DNA of 64,000 nucleotides from Kribbella sandramycini (GTDB lineage: Bacteria; Actinomycetota; Actinomycetes; Propionibacteriales; Kribbellaceae), in contig NZ_JABJRC010000001.1 of the NCBI RefSeq assembly GCF_013131805.1, forward strand, positions 930,001 through 994,000, read 5' to 3'. A program made the translations under genes and the position numbers. This document shows, piece after piece, positions 27,920-37,443 of the stretch; positions within the stretch are counted from its first letter, which is position 1; each line of letters starts with the position of its first letter. The notes beneath the pieces are model-generated. The model saw only the letters and a program-made list of their open reading frames with translations, ran no database searches and was not told where the DNA came from.

Positions 27920-28058
27920 GTGGTGCGGTCTCCTCAAGCCCGGCGGCGCACCCTGCGACCCCTGTCACGGGCCGGGCGCTGCTACCTGGCGGTCACGGTT
28001 CGCCGCTCCTGACCGGGGCCCGGGCGACGGAAGCCTGCTGGATCCGCTCCGCCCGCGC

Positions 28059-28883
28059 TCAGGGCACAGAGGGAGCGGCGGCGTCGCCCTCCGCGGTATG
28101 CGTCTGGTGGGGACCTGCCTGGCCGGTCGCGGTCGCCTGGTTGGCGTCGCGGTCACGAGCGAGCGGGTCGTCCACTGTGCCGGTTGCCGCGATCAGCGGG
28201 CCCTGGGCGAGCCTGGTCAGAAGAGCCGGGCCCGGCACCGGAAGCGTCGCTACTTCGAGCACGCCGGCGAGAACGTCGTCGGGTCTCACGGCCGGGGTTC
28301 CGTGCCGTAACACCACTTGCAGTATCGCACACGTCGGAACCGGCTCCGGTTCGCGCGCTACGGTGAGTCGCAGAACGGCCGCTCGACAGTCGAACGAGCG
28401 AAGCCCCCGCTTGGTCATGCGCTCGACCATGATTTCGTCCCGCTCCAGGAACGCCGCCACCGCCGCGTCCGCCTGCTCCGGGGCAACGCCCGGGAGCGCG
28501 ATCCGCCACTCGCTGGCCTCCAGCTGGTCGGCCAGCGACCCCGGCCCGGCGACGACCGTCTCCAGCACGTCCAGCCCGGGCGGCAGCGCCTCGTCGAGCG
28601 CGGCGCGGACCTGTTCGGCGTCCCGCTCGTGTGTGAGCGAGATCTCCAAGTACTCCGCTTCCGAGGCGGCCCCGGTCGGCGCGGCCCCGGCGTACGAGAT
28701 CTTCGGGTGCGGGCTGAAGCCGTGCGAGAAGGCGACCGGCAGCCCGGCCCGGCGGACGGCCCGCTCGAAGGCGCGCTGGAAGTCGCGGTGTGAGGTGAAT
28801 CGCAGCCGGCCGCGCTTGGCGAACCGGATCCGCAGCTTCTGGACCGCGGGCAGCTGCTGCGACGGCGGAGCTTGAACAGGCAC
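28059..28883 (-). CDS. TIGR03936 / DUF2344 radical-SAM-linked protein
   Basis: About 274 residues. The family signature runs from LRIRFAKRGRLRFTSHRDF through FERAVRRAGLPVAFSHGFSP to ASEAEYLEISL. It is normally encoded beside the TIGR03960 radical-SAM gene; here that gene is ~10 kb away at 39165. The function is unproven, with tRNA or rRNA modification suggested by context. The start is uncertain: I used the GTG at 28883 (PVQAPPSQQL), as the upstream frame to 29522 reads through the DUF1772 gene. The ribosome site is weak. Confidence 0.88.
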   Translation of the reverse strand: MPVQAPPSQQLPAVQKLRIRFAKRGRLRFTSHRDFQRAFERAVRRAGLPVAFSHGFSPHPKISYAGAAPTGAASEAEYLEISLTHERDAEQVRAALDEALPPGLDVLETVVAGPGSLADQLEASEWRIALPGVAPEQADAAVAAFLERDEIMVERMTKRGLRSFDCRAAVLRLTVAREPEPVPTCAILQVVLRHGTPAVRPDDVLAGVLEVATLPVPGPALLTRLAQGPLIAATGTVDDPLARDRDANQATATGQAGPHQTHTAEGDAAAPSVP

Positions 28884-28990
28884 GCCCGCATTCTGCCAGC
28901 TCGAACGACAGGAGGTACCCGGCCCGGCCGCAGGCAGCGCAGGCTCAGCGCAGGTGGCGGCGGGCCGGATCAGGCCACCACCTCCTGTCG

Positions 28991-29488
28991 TTACGGCTGC
29001 GCGGCCTTGCCGGTGAGGTAGAGGGCCCAGCCGAGCAGGCCGAAGGCGATCAGGTCGAGGACGACGCGGACGCCGTTGAAGGTGCGCCAGCGGGCCTCGT
29101 CGAAGGCGGCCCGGGCGGCGGCGACGTCGATCGTGTTCGGGTCGCCGGCCGCCTTGAGCGCGTCGTTCAGCGGGACGTTGACGGCGACCGTGAGCACCAT
29201 CGTGATCAGGTAGAGGACGAGCGCGGCGGCGATCCACGGCAGCGCCTTCTCCTTGAGGCTGAGCAGCCCCGCGAGCACCGTGAACAGCAGCGCCCCGACG
29301 AACCCGAGGCCGAGGAAGACCGGGTTGATGATCGCCCGGTCGACCGCCTGGAAGGTCGAGACGAAGGTCTTGTCGTCGACCTTGGCCAGCCCCGGCATGA
29401 ACGCGTTCGAGTACGCGAAGTAGATCCCGGCCATCATCCCCGTGGTGACCGTGGCCGCCATCAGCGCCGCCACCCGCAGTCCGTTCAT
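28991..29488 (-). CDS. DUF1772 family membrane protein
   Basis: A 165-residue protein with four membrane helices. The start is the ATG at 29488 (MNGLRVAALMAAT), preceded by GGAGGAGCGAC. The first helix contains MMAGIYFAYSNAFMPGL, characteristic of DUF1772, and the loop NVPLND is the family hallmark before the last helices. Some fungal relatives are anthrone oxygenases; the bacterial role is unknown. It stands alone between the TIGR03936 gene and the secreted M64 protease. Confidence 0.88.
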   Translation of the reverse strand: MNGLRVAALMAATVTTGMMAGIYFAYSNAFMPGLAKVDDKTFVSTFQAVDRAIINPVFLGLGFVGALLFTVLAGLLSLKEKALPWIAAALVLYLITMVLTVAVNVPLNDALKAAGDPNTIDVAAARAAFDEARWRTFNGVRVVLDLIAFGLLGWALYLTGKAAQP

Positions 29489-29589
29489 GTCGCTCCTCCA
29501 GTACGGCGGGACCACCCCGCACCGAAAAAGCTAGGCCCCGCCGCCTGTCACGGACATGTCACCGCGGCTCAGCTTCATGTCCCGGCGAC

Positions 29590-31836
29590 TCACAGCCGCG
29601 CGCACTGCCCCGACCGCGGCCCGTCGACGCGGTTCGGCGCCTGCAGATCGGTCGGTACGGCGGCGTTCTGCGTGCAGGCCAGCGGCCCACGGACGACGTT
29701 CCCGGCCAGGACGACGGGCTCCGCCGTCCGCGCGCCCGTGATCGACACCGGACCGTTGATCGTGCTGCCCACCAGCACCGCGCTCTGCGTGGCCCCGGTC
29801 AGCACGACCGGCCCGCTCACGGTCGAGCGCAGCAGGTGGACGTCGCCGCCCCGGACCGGACCGGCGATCCGGCTGTCCGTGGCGACCAGCGCAGCACCCG
29901 CCGACACGTTGACCGGGCCGTTGATCGTTGCCCCGGTCAAGCACGTCACGCCGGATCGAACCGCCAGCGGGCCGTTCCGGGTGTCCGTGATCGTCGTCGT
30001 ACAGGCCGGGGCCGGGCGCAACAAGGTGACCGCGAACCGGTTCGGCGTCCCAATGTTGCCGGAGGCATCGATCGCCCGGTACTCGACCTGATGCCGGCCG
30101 TAGCCGGGCGGGACGTCGTCCCACGGCACCACCCGCGGGACGCCGAGTTTGCCGTAGACGAGCTGGTCGATCGCCGTCCCCTCCGCAGTGAACCTGTACG
30201 GCGCCGAGGCGTCGGTCGGCCAACCGAAGTAGTTGAACCAGCCGTCGCCGTTGACCCGGAACTCCGGGACGACGTACCCCGTGCTGTCGTCGGTCGCGGC
30301 CAGCTGCATCGTGAACGCGTCGTTGTAGATGTACTCCGGCCCGGTCGGCTTCTGCACGGTCAGCAGCGGCTTGGAGAGCATCGACGTCACGGTCGGCTCG
30401 ACGCCGTCGACCTGCCAGGTCAGAGTCTGCGAACCGACGGTCGCGGTCAGCGTGTGCCGGCCGGTCAGCCGCAGCGGCTCGAGGTCGAAATCACGATCGT
30501 TGCCCGAATTCGGCACCGCTACGCCGTCGACCCGCCACTCGATCGCCGGCTGCTCGGCGTCGGACTGCGTCGTCTCGGCGTACACGACCTCATCGGCGGC
30601 CACCGGATGCTCGGTCGAGGTCGACCCGGTGAAGGTGGCCGGCGCGTCCGCGGCCGGAGCGCTCAGCGCGGGGTTGACCGTCCAGCTCCGGGAGGCGGTC
30701 GGGCGGACGGCGGGGTCGCGGACGAACTCGGTCGGGTCGACGATCTTCGCGGTCAGCGTGTGCGGGCCGGCAGTCAGATCGAGGGTCGCCAGGTCGAGCG
30801 CGCGGCGGTTGGCGGTCGGGAGGACGCGGCCGTCGAGCGTCCAGGTGACGTCGAGCTCGTGACTCGACGGGTGCAAGGTCTGCAGCCAGACGACCTGATC
30901 CGGGGCGACCTGACCGGCCGGTGTACTCGCCTGGAACAGGCTGGCCCGAGACGAGATCCGCTGCGTCATCCGCTCCCGGGAGGGCTGGTCGAAGTAGTAG
31001 CCCAGGGTCTTCATCATCGAATGCCGGCTGGGCCGCCAGACGCCGGAACCGGCGTACATGCCGCCCTCGTAGCGGCCGATCACGCCGCCGGACTCCGACG
31101 GCTCCCCCAGCCAGCGGAACCACTTCACCTGCTGATCGCGCATCTGCTGGGTGCTGAGCAGGCTGTGGTGGATCGAGGCCGGCTCCGGACCGACGTACGG
31201 CGCGCCGCGGTCGCCCCGGGCGTAGTAGTCGTACTCGTCCTGGAGGCCGCCGAGTGAGTGCCCGAGCTCGTGCGGCGTGATCAGGGCGGAGAGCGCGTTA
31301 CCGCCGGACGCCGTCGCGTAGGTGCCCCCGGCGCCGCCGTACGTGTCGCTGTTGCCGATAGCAAGAATCTGGCGGTTGGCCGCGGTGCTGCCGGCGACCA
31401 GGTCGGCGTACTGGATCGCGGCGGTGGAGCTGACCGTCAGCAGGCGCTGGACGCTGGCCGGGTTGCAGCCGCCCCAGAAGCCCATCTGCAGCGGGGTGTC
31501 GACCTTGGGCGAAGTGAGGTTCGGATCACAGTCGACGCCGCTCTGCGGGGACGGGATCTCGACCGCGTAGACGTTGATGTAGTTCCGGTACGACTTGAAC
31601 GGCTCGATGCTCCAGAGGACGTTCAGGTGTTTGTCGAGCTGCTCGCGGAACTTCGGCAGCTCGGCCGCGGTGTAGCCGTCGCCCATCACGATCAGGTTGA
31701 ACCGGGACTCCGTGGGCCCGGTCACCTGCAGCGGAACGACCTCGACCCCGGGCGGCGCCTCGGCGCGGGCCACGGTTCCCCCGGCGAAGACCGCCGCGAA
31801 AACGCCGATCACTGCCGTCAATGCTCGTGCGCGCAT
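29590..31836 (-). CDS. Secreted M64-family metallopeptidase
   Basis: A 748-residue exoprotein. I chose the ATG at 31836 (MRARALTAVIGVFAAVFAGG), with GGGGAG 6-7 bases upstream, as it starts directly with a signal peptide; an earlier frame reaches 31890. The M64 catalytic domain has NLIVMGDGYTAAE near residue 50 and the zinc motif HELGHSLGGLQDEY with HELGH at 189-193. Two or three immunoglobulin-like repeats follow (LTAGPHTLTAKIVD, LTGRHTLTATVGSQ). The last ~130 residues are short GP-rich repeats (ATINGPVNVS, STVSGPVVLT, STINGPVSIT) that look like a small parallel beta-helix. Substrates are unknown; the first characterised relatives cleave IgA. Confidence 0.9.
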   Translation of the reverse strand: MRARALTAVIGVFAAVFAGGTVARAEAPPGVEVVPLQVTGPTESRFNLIVMGDGYTAAELPKFREQLDKHLNVLWSIEPFKSYRNYINVYAVEIPSPQSGVDCDPNLTSPKVDTPLQMGFWGGCNPASVQRLLTVSSTAAIQYADLVAGSTAANRQILAIGNSDTYGGAGGTYATASGGNALSALITPHELGHSLGGLQDEYDYYARGDRGAPYVGPEPASIHHSLLSTQQMRDQQVKWFRWLGEPSESGGVIGRYEGGMYAGSGVWRPSRHSMMKTLGYYFDQPSRERMTQRISSRASLFQASTPAGQVAPDQVVWLQTLHPSSHELDVTWTLDGRVLPTANRRALDLATLDLTAGPHTLTAKIVDPTEFVRDPAVRPTASRSWTVNPALSAPAADAPATFTGSTSTEHPVAADEVVYAETTQSDAEQPAIEWRVDGVAVPNSGNDRDFDLEPLRLTGRHTLTATVGSQTLTWQVDGVEPTVTSMLSKPLLTVQKPTGPEYIYNDAFTMQLAATDDSTGYVVPEFRVNGDGWFNYFGWPTDASAPYRFTAEGTAIDQLVYGKLGVPRVVPWDDVPPGYGRHQVEYRAIDASGNIGTPNRFAVTLLRPAPACTTTITDTRNGPLAVRSGVTCLTGATINGPVNVSAGAALVATDSRIAGPVRGGDVHLLRSTVSGPVVLTGATQSAVLVGSTINGPVSITGARTAEPVVLAGNVVRGPLACTQNAAVPTDLQAPNRVDGPRSGQCARL

Positions 31837-31988
31837 TCCCACTCCCCTGGCCCCGGGCGACTGTGCCGTGAGCAGCTTACGAACGCGCACCGACCTGTGT
31901 CAGGACCTTCCGCGTGCCGACTTGCTGCCCATCCCGGGCCCGCGTGCGGCATCATGAGCACTCGGGGAACTGTGAGGAGAGGACATCG

Positions 31989-32795
31989 ATGACGGAACCG
32001 GCGCAGTCGCCACGGCCCGAACCGACCCGGGGAGACCCGGTCGTCGACGCCGCGGCCGACGGTGACGGCAAGGGCATCTATTGGTTGCTGCGGAACGTGA
32101 TCGTCGGACCGCCGGTGAAGCGGATCTTCCGGCCGAACGTGATCGGCGCCGAGCACGTGCCCGAGCAGGGGGCCGCGATCATCGCGAGCAACCACCTCTC
32201 GTACGCCGACTGGATCTTCATGCCGCTGGCGCTGCGCCGGCGGGTGACGTTCGTCGCGAAATCGGACTACTTCACCGGCGCCGGGATCAAGGGCCGGTTC
32301 CAGCGCGGATTCTTCAAGGGCACCGGCCAGGTGCCGATCGACCGCTCCGGCGGCTCGGCGTCCGAGGGCGCGATGCGGGCCGGGATGAAGGTGCTGGAGC
32401 GCGGCGACCTGTTCGGCATCTACCCCGAGGGCACCCGCTCGCACGACGGCCGGCTCTACAAGGGCCGGACGGGCGTGGCCCGGCTGGCGCTGGAGGCCAA
32501 GGTCCCGGTGATCCCGTGCGGCGTGATCGGCACGGACGTCGTCGCCCCGCCCGGCAAGGTGGTGGCGTCGTTCGCCTCGCCGACGGTCAAGTTCGGCGAG
32601 CCGCTGGACTTCTCCCGCTACGAGGGGATGGAGAGCGACCGGCTGATCCTGCGCGCCGTCACCGACGAGATCATGTACAAGATCATGGAGCTGTCCGGCC
32701 AGGAGTACCTCGACATGTACGCCACCAAGGCGAAGTCGCTGGAGGGCCGGGCGGTCACCGGAGCGCCGAAGAAGGTCCGCAAGACGGACACCTGA
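31989..32795 (+). CDS. 1-acyl-sn-glycerol-3-phosphate acyltransferase (PlsC-like)
   Basis: A 268-residue membrane-associated acyltransferase of phospholipid synthesis. The catalytic NHxxxxD box is ASNHLSYADWIF, and the glycerol-phosphate-binding box is GIYPEGTRSHDG. The start ATG at 31989 has GAGAGGAC upstream; the longer frame from 31914 has no ribosome site. The N-terminal ~35 residues are acidic and probably disordered. It is divergent from the M64 gene and followed by pheA after 38 bases. Confidence 0.93.
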   Translation: MTEPAQSPRPEPTRGDPVVDAAADGDGKGIYWLLRNVIVGPPVKRIFRPNVIGAEHVPEQGAAIIASNHLSYADWIFMPLALRRRVTFVAKSDYFTGAGIKGRFQRGFFKGTGQVPIDRSGGSASEGAMRAGMKVLERGDLFGIYPEGTRSHDGRLYKGRTGVARLALEAKVPVIPCGVIGTDVVAPPGKVVASFASPTVKFGEPLDFSRYEGMESDRLILRAVTDEIMYKIMELSGQEYLDMYATKAKSLEGRAVTGAPKKVRKTDT

Positions 32796-32820
32796 TCCGC
32801 TGGTTGAGATGACCGGGGTC

Positions 32821-32826
32821 TAGTCT
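32821..32826 (+). promoter_or_regulatory. Probable -10 box for leaderless pheA
   Basis: TAGTCT ends seven bases before the pheA GTG, the spacing expected when transcription starts at the start codon. No ribosome site lies in between, and no good -35 is visible at normal spacing. Confidence 0.4.
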
Positions 32827-32833
32827 GGAAGTC

Positions 32834-33712
32834 GTGGACGGACCGATCGCTTATCAGGGTGAGCCAGGCGCCAACTCGGCGATGGCCTGCACCGAGATGT
32901 TCCCGGGACGCGCGCAGCTGCCCTGTACGACGTTCGAGGACGCCCTCGACGCCGTCAGCAGCGGCCGCGCCGGGCTGGCGATGATCCCGATCGACAACTC
33001 GATCGCCGGCCGGGTGGCCGATATCCACCACCTGCTGCCGGAGTCCGGGCTGCACATCATCGGCGAGCACTTCCTGCCGATCCACTTCCAGCTGATGGCC
33101 GTGCCCGGGGCGACGATCGACCAGATCACGACCGTCCGCAGTCACGTGCACGCGCTCGGTCAGTGCCGCAAGATCATCCGCGAGCACGGCTGGGCCACGA
33201 TCGTCGCCGATGACACGGCCGGCTCGGCCCGCGAGGTCGCCGAGCTGAACGACCCGACCGTCGCCTCGCTGTCCCCGCGCGCCGCCGCCGACCTCTACGG
33301 CCTGCAGACCCTGGCCACCGACGTCGAGGACGAGCACCACAACACGACCCGCTTCCTGGTCCTGTCCCGCGAGCCCGTCGTACCGGCGGTCGGCTCCGGC
33401 CCGATCATCACCAGCTTCATCTACCGGGTCCGCAACGTCTCCGCGGCGCTCTACAAGGCCCTCGGCGGCTTCGCCACCAACAGCGTCAACATGACCAAGC
33501 TGGAGTCCTACCAGCTCGGCGGCATGTTCTTCGCCACCCAGTTCTACGCCGATATCGAAGGCCATCCCGAAGACCCGAACGTCGCCCTCGCCCTCGAAGA
33601 GCTCGCCTTCTTCTCCGTCGAGGTCCGCCTCCTCGGCGTCTACCCCGCCCACCCCTTCCGCGCCCAGATCGCCGAACCCGCCGCCAACCGAGCCCTCCGC
33701 CCGCACCACTAA
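32834..33712 (+). CDS. pheA: Prephenate dehydratase
   Basis: A 292-residue monofunctional enzyme that converts prephenate to phenylpyruvate in phenylalanine synthesis. It begins IAYQGEPGANS; PIDNSIAGRV is the periplasmic-binding-like substrate site, and the catalytic TRF is in HNTTRFLVL (about residues 168-176). The C-terminal ACT domain (LESYQLGGMFFATQFY) is the allosteric phenylalanine site, with SYQ where many homologues have SRP. The start is GTG and probably leaderless. Confidence 0.96.
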   Translation: MDGPIAYQGEPGANSAMACTEMFPGRAQLPCTTFEDALDAVSSGRAGLAMIPIDNSIAGRVADIHHLLPESGLHIIGEHFLPIHFQLMAVPGATIDQITTVRSHVHALGQCRKIIREHGWATIVADDTAGSAREVAELNDPTVASLSPRAAADLYGLQTLATDVEDEHHNTTRFLVLSREPVVPAVGSGPIITSFIYRVRNVSAALYKALGGFATNSVNMTKLESYQLGGMFFATQFYADIEGHPEDPNVALALEELAFFSVEVRLLGVYPAHPFRAQIAEPAANRALRPHH

Positions 33713-33752
33713 ACCTGTCGCGAGTGCTCGCCGCGCCTGATTGGGTGCGGGA

Positions 33753-34733
33753 ATGCACATCGTGAACGTCGACGGGCGCGACGCCGAGGTCTTCCGGCAG
33801 TTCTACGCGGTGAAGTACGCCGTCCGGCAGGAGGAGCTCGAGTTCCCGGTCGGGCTCGGCGCCGAGGAGGCTCGCGTCCTGATGGCGGGGACGCACACCG
33901 ACGTCCGGGCCGACGGCGCCGGCCTGGTCGACGGGGACGTCTGGGCCGGGGTCGTCTGGTTCGACTGGTGGTTGGCGGGGAACACCGACACGGTCGACGT
34001 CGAGTTCGCGGTCGCGCCGGCGTACCGGCGGCGTGGGATTGCGACGCGGTTGCTGGACGTTGCCATCGACTGGGCCAGGTCTGCCGGCCGGCGGGTGCTG
34101 TCAGGGGTGAACCTGGCCGGCGATCCCGTGACGGGCGACAGCCCTGGTTCGGCGTTCGCCGCGGCCCGCGGGTTCGTGCGGAAGCACTCCGAACTGCACC
34201 AGGTGCTCGAACTGCCGATCGACGTCCAGGAACGTGCCGTGCCTGGGTATGAGCTGGTGCAGTGGCGGGAGCACACGCCGGTGGAATGGCTCGAGCAGTT
34301 CGCCGACCTGCAGACCGGGATGAGTCAGGACGTCCCAGCCGGTGAGCGGACGACGGAGCCCGTGCTGTGGACGCCGCAGCTGATTCGCGAGGCCGAGGCG
34401 CGACGCCTTGCCCAGGGACGCTTCACCTACACGACCGCCGCCGTCCATGGCGCATCCGGCGAGCTGGCGGCGTACACGCAGATGGGCGGGACGCCGGAGA
34501 CGCCCGATCGGCTCGGTCAGTACGACACGTACGTCCGTCGGTCCCATCGCGGGCACGGTCTGGGCCTGGCGGTCAAGGCGCCCAATCTGCGCGCCCTGCA
34601 GGCAGGGCTCGCTCGCCCTGCGGTCCTGCACACCTGGAACGCACCCGAGAACGCGCCGATGATCGCGGTCAACGACCGCTTGGGCTTCCGGCCGGTCAAC
34701 ATCCGCACCACCTGGGAACTCGCCGTCAGGTGA
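33753..34733 (+). CDS. Tandem GNAT-fold acetyltransferase
   Basis: A 326-residue protein with two GNAT domains. The first (about 1-155) has the acetyl-CoA loop FAVAPAYRRRGIATRLLDVA. The second (about 175-326) has YVRRSHRGHGLGLAVKAPNL. Both pyrophosphate-binding loops look intact. Such two-domain proteins in actinobacteria resemble mycothiol synthase in layout, but MshD-specific motifs are not obvious, so the acceptor is unknown. I used the ATG at 33753; a TTG at 33741 would add four residues. Confidence 0.88.
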   Translation: MHIVNVDGRDAEVFRQFYAVKYAVRQEELEFPVGLGAEEARVLMAGTHTDVRADGAGLVDGDVWAGVVWFDWWLAGNTDTVDVEFAVAPAYRRRGIATRLLDVAIDWARSAGRRVLSGVNLAGDPVTGDSPGSAFAAARGFVRKHSELHQVLELPIDVQERAVPGYELVQWREHTPVEWLEQFADLQTGMSQDVPAGERTTEPVLWTPQLIREAEARRLAQGRFTYTTAAVHGASGELAAYTQMGGTPETPDRLGQYDTYVRRSHRGHGLGLAVKAPNLRALQAGLARPAVLHTWNAPENAPMIAVNDRLGFRPVNIRTTWELAVR

Positions 34734-34939
34734 ATCGCCCGGATCGTCAACCCAGCAAGCGTTTTGATGAAGTTGACGGAGTGTGCGCGAGGGGTTGTGT
34801 GCGGGGCGTGAGCGGAGGATGGTGAAGGCAGAGCAGCGACTTGGGGGCCGGCTGTTCGGTGGGTGGCGACGGTTAGGGATCGTCGTCGGCCGGGGCTTGC
34901 GCTGGGGGTGAGATCGACGGTCAGGGCCCGCATCGAGTG

Positions 34940-34960
34940 CCCCCTGCGTTAGGGGGAAGG
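34940..34960 (+). promoter_or_regulatory. Hairpin overlapping the ribosome site of the M43 protease gene
   Basis: CCCCCT at 34940-34945 pairs with AGGGGG at 34951-34956 across a five-base loop. The ribosome site GGGGGAAGG (34952-34960), two bases before the ATG at 34963, is partly inside the stem, so it may damp translation. The 200 bases before it hold no gene. Confidence 0.45.
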
Positions 34961-34962
34961 AC

Positions 34963-37170
34963 ATGCCGAGGAAGGCCAACGGCAAGGTAGCGGCGAACGG
35001 CACGCCGGACACGGGGATGAGCAGTGCGACCGGCGGCGCCGCGGGGATGAACGCGGCGTCCGGCGGCGATGCGATGAAGGGCCCGGCGGGCGGGTCGACC
35101 ACGATGAGCGGCGGCGGCGCGGCGGGCGGCGCCGGGATGGACGGAAGCGCCGGTATGAGCGGCACTGGACCGGGGCGCACGGAGTACCCGACGCGGCGGC
35201 AGTGCGGTGTGATGGACGTGCACCGGCGGCTGCTGACGAACTCACCGGAGTACGCGCTGACCCGGTCGGCGCTGGAGAACGCGACCACGTTGTACCTGTC
35301 CCGCCAGCAGCGGTTCAGCGGCGTCGCGCGGATCCCGTGCGTGGTGCACGTGGTCTGGAAGACGCCCGCGCAGAACATCTCGCAGGCGCAGATCGACAGC
35401 CAGCTGGACGTGCTGAACCACGACTTCCGGGCCACGAACGCCGACCTCGGGATCGTGCCGGCGCCGTTCGGCGGGCTGGTCGCGGACGCCCGGATCGAGT
35501 TCTTCCTGGCGACCGAGGACCCGAACGGGAATCCGACGTCCGGTATCACCAGGACGCAGACCACGCGGACGTCGTTCGGCACCGACGACGGGGTGAAGTC
35601 GTCGGCGTCCGGCGGGATCGACCCCTGGCCGACGGACCGGTACCTGAACATCTGGGTCTGCCAGCTCGGCGGCGGCCTGCTCGGGTACGCGCAGTTCCCC
35701 GGCGGGCCGGCCGAGACCGACGGCGTCGTCGTCCTGCACTCGGGGTTCGGGACGAACGGGACGGCGGCCGCGCCGTTCAACCTCGGGCGAACGACGACGC
35801 ACGAGATCGGGCACTACCTGAACCTGTTCCACATCTGGGGTGACGACGGGACGGGCTGCAGCGGGACGGACGAGGTGGCCGACACCCCGAACCAGGGCGG
35901 CCCGAACTTCGGCGTACCGACGTTCCCGAAGCTGTCGTGCAGCAACGGGCCGAACGGCGATCTGTTCGTGAACTACATGGACTACACCGACGACCGCGGG
36001 ATGGTGATGTTCACCCATGACCAGGTCGCCCGGATGGAGGCCTGTCTGGACACGGTGCGCGGCAGCCTGCCGGTGTCGGGCGGCGGGTCCGGTACGCCGG
36101 AGCCGGCCGGCTCGACGGTGTCGTGGGGCTCCGGGCGGCTCGACACGTTCGTGCTCGGGACGGATCTGGCGACGTACCACAAGTGGTGGGACGGGACGGC
36201 CTGGGGACCGTCGGTGACCGGGTACGAGTACATGGGCGGGATCTGTATGAGCGCGCCCGAGGTCGCGTCGTGGGGGCCGAACCGGCTGGACGCGTTCGTG
36301 CTCGGGAGCGACCACGCGGTCTATCACAAATGGTGGGACGGGGCCGCGTGGGGACCGTCGGTGACCGGGTGGGAGTACCTCGGCGGGACGTGTATGAGCC
36401 CGCCGCGGCTGGCGACCTGGGGCCCGAACCGGCTGGACGCGTTCGTCCTCGGGACGGACCGGGCGCTCTACCACAAGTGGTGGGACGGCGCGGCCTGGGG
36501 ACCGTCGGCAACCGGGTACGAATACCTGGGCGGAATCTGCATGAGCCCACCGGAGGTTGTTGCCTGGGGCCCCGATCGGTTGGACGTGTTCGTACTCGGC
36601 ACGGACAACGCCGTCTACCACCAGTGGTGGGACGGCTCGGTGTGGTCGGGCTGGGAGTCGCTCGGCGGCGTCTGCGCTTCGCCGCCGCGTGCCGTGGCTT
36701 GGGGGCCGAACCGCTTGGATCTGTTCGTGATCGGGACCGATTCGGCCCTGTATCACAAGTGGTGGGACGGATCGGCGTGGTCCGGCTGGGAGTCGCTCGG
36801 CGGCGTCTGTACGACGGCGCCCACGGTCGTCTCCTGGGACGCGAACCGGCTCGACGTGTTCGTCCTCGGGACGGACTCGGCCCTCTACCACCAGTGGTGG
36901 GACGGGTCGACATGGTCGGGCTGGGAGTACCAGGGCGGCGTCTGCACCGACGAGCCGCGGGTCGTCTCCTGGGGGCCGAACCGGCTGGACGTCTTCGTCA
37001 CCGGGACCGACAAACAGCTCTTCCACAAGTGGTGGGACGGGACGGCGTGGGGCCCGTCGCTGACCGGATTCGAAGCTCTCGGCGGCACGATCTCGGACTT
37101 CAAACTCACCATCCCCACCGAGATCCCCGCCGAACAGCCGCTCTCGATCGGAGAGGTGGTCCTGAGCTGA
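34963..37170 (+). CDS. M43-family (pappalysin-like) metalloprotease with seven-blade lectin-like propeller
   Basis: A 735-residue protein. Residues 1-70 are Gly/Ala/Ser/Met-rich and no Sec signal peptide is visible, which is unusual for this family. The M43 catalytic domain has [10 protein letters not shown] near residue 128 and the extended zinc motif [16 protein letters not shown] beginning at His280, and the Met-turn region FVNYMDY. From about residue 381, seven repeats of the form [24 protein letters not shown], typical of DUF346/PLL-type lectin beta-propellers, run to the C-terminus. The propeller probably binds carbohydrate. How it leaves the cell is unclear. Confidence 0.9.
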   Translation: MPRKANGKVAANGTPDTGMSSATGGAAGMNAASGGDAMKGPAGGSTTMSGGGAAGGAGMDGSAGMSGTGPGRTEYPTRRQCGVMDVHRRLLTNSPEYALTRSALENATTLYLSRQQRFSGVARIPCVVHVVWKTPAQNISQAQIDSQLDVLNHDFRATNADLGIVPAPFGGLVADARIEFFLATEDPNGNPTSGITRTQTTRTSFGTDDGVKSSASGGIDPWPTDRYLNIWVCQLGGGLLGYAQFPGGPAETDGVVVLHSGFGTNGTAAAPFNLGRTTTHEIGHYLNLFHIWGDDGTGCSGTDEVADTPNQGGPNFGVPTFPKLSCSNGPNGDLFVNYMDYTDDRGMVMFTHDQVARMEACLDTVRGSLPVSGGGSGTPEPAGSTVSWGSGRLDTFVLGTDLATYHKWWDGTAWGPSVTGYEYMGGICMSAPEVASWGPNRLDAFVLGSDHAVYHKWWDGAAWGPSVTGWEYLGGTCMSPPRLATWGPNRLDAFVLGTDRALYHKWWDGAAWGPSATGYEYLGGICMSPPEVVAWGPDRLDVFVLGTDNAVYHQWWDGSVWSGWESLGGVCASPPRAVAWGPNRLDLFVIGTDSALYHKWWDGSAWSGWESLGGVCTTAPTVVSWDANRLDVFVLGTDSALYHQWWDGSTWSGWEYQGGVCTDEPRVVSWGPNRLDVFVTGTDKQLFHKWWDGTAWGPSLTGFEALGGTISDFKLTIPTEIPAEQPLSIGEVVLS

Positions 37171-37442
37171 CCACCCACGTCCCCGGCCGGTGGACGCACT
37201 CCTTCGAGGAGGACCACGACGGACTCACCGTCTACCGCCGCGACGACTTCACCTTCCCACCGGCCCGCGGCCGGCGGGGGGTGGAGTTCCGCCCCGACGG
37301 CACCCTCCTCACCTACGCCATCGGCCCCGCCGACACCCCCACCCCCAGCCCCGCCGGCCACTGGACCCACACCGGCACCCTCACCAACGGCCACATCGTC
37401 ACCGCCACCCCCGACCGCCTGGAAATCCGCTGGGAGACCTGA
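37167..37442 (+). CDS. Small conserved protein, probable CTG start, coupled to the M43 gene
   Basis: A 91-residue frame with protein-like content ([55 protein letters not shown]) resembling small actinobacterial lipocalin-like hypotheticals. No ATG, GTG or TTG exists near its start. A CTG at 37167 overlaps the M43 stop (CTGA) and has GGAGAGG ending 10 bases upstream, which supports reinitiation on CTG. It ends one base before the M28 ATG, so the three genes form a tight operon. Function unknown. Confidence 0.6.
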   Translation: MTTHVPGRWTHSFEEDHDGLTVYRRDDFTFPPARGRRGVEFRPDGTLLTYAIGPADTPTPSPAGHWTHTGTLTNGHIVTATPDRLEIRWET

Positions 37443-37443
37443 C

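Noticed and set aside
35242..37026. A 594-codon minus-strand frame
   Set aside because: It is a shadow of the M43 protease and its repeated propeller blades.
36106..37100. Tandem DNA repeats that could suggest a CRISPR or satellite array
   Set aside because: The ~135-150-base period is the coding repeat of seven propeller blades, in frame throughout.
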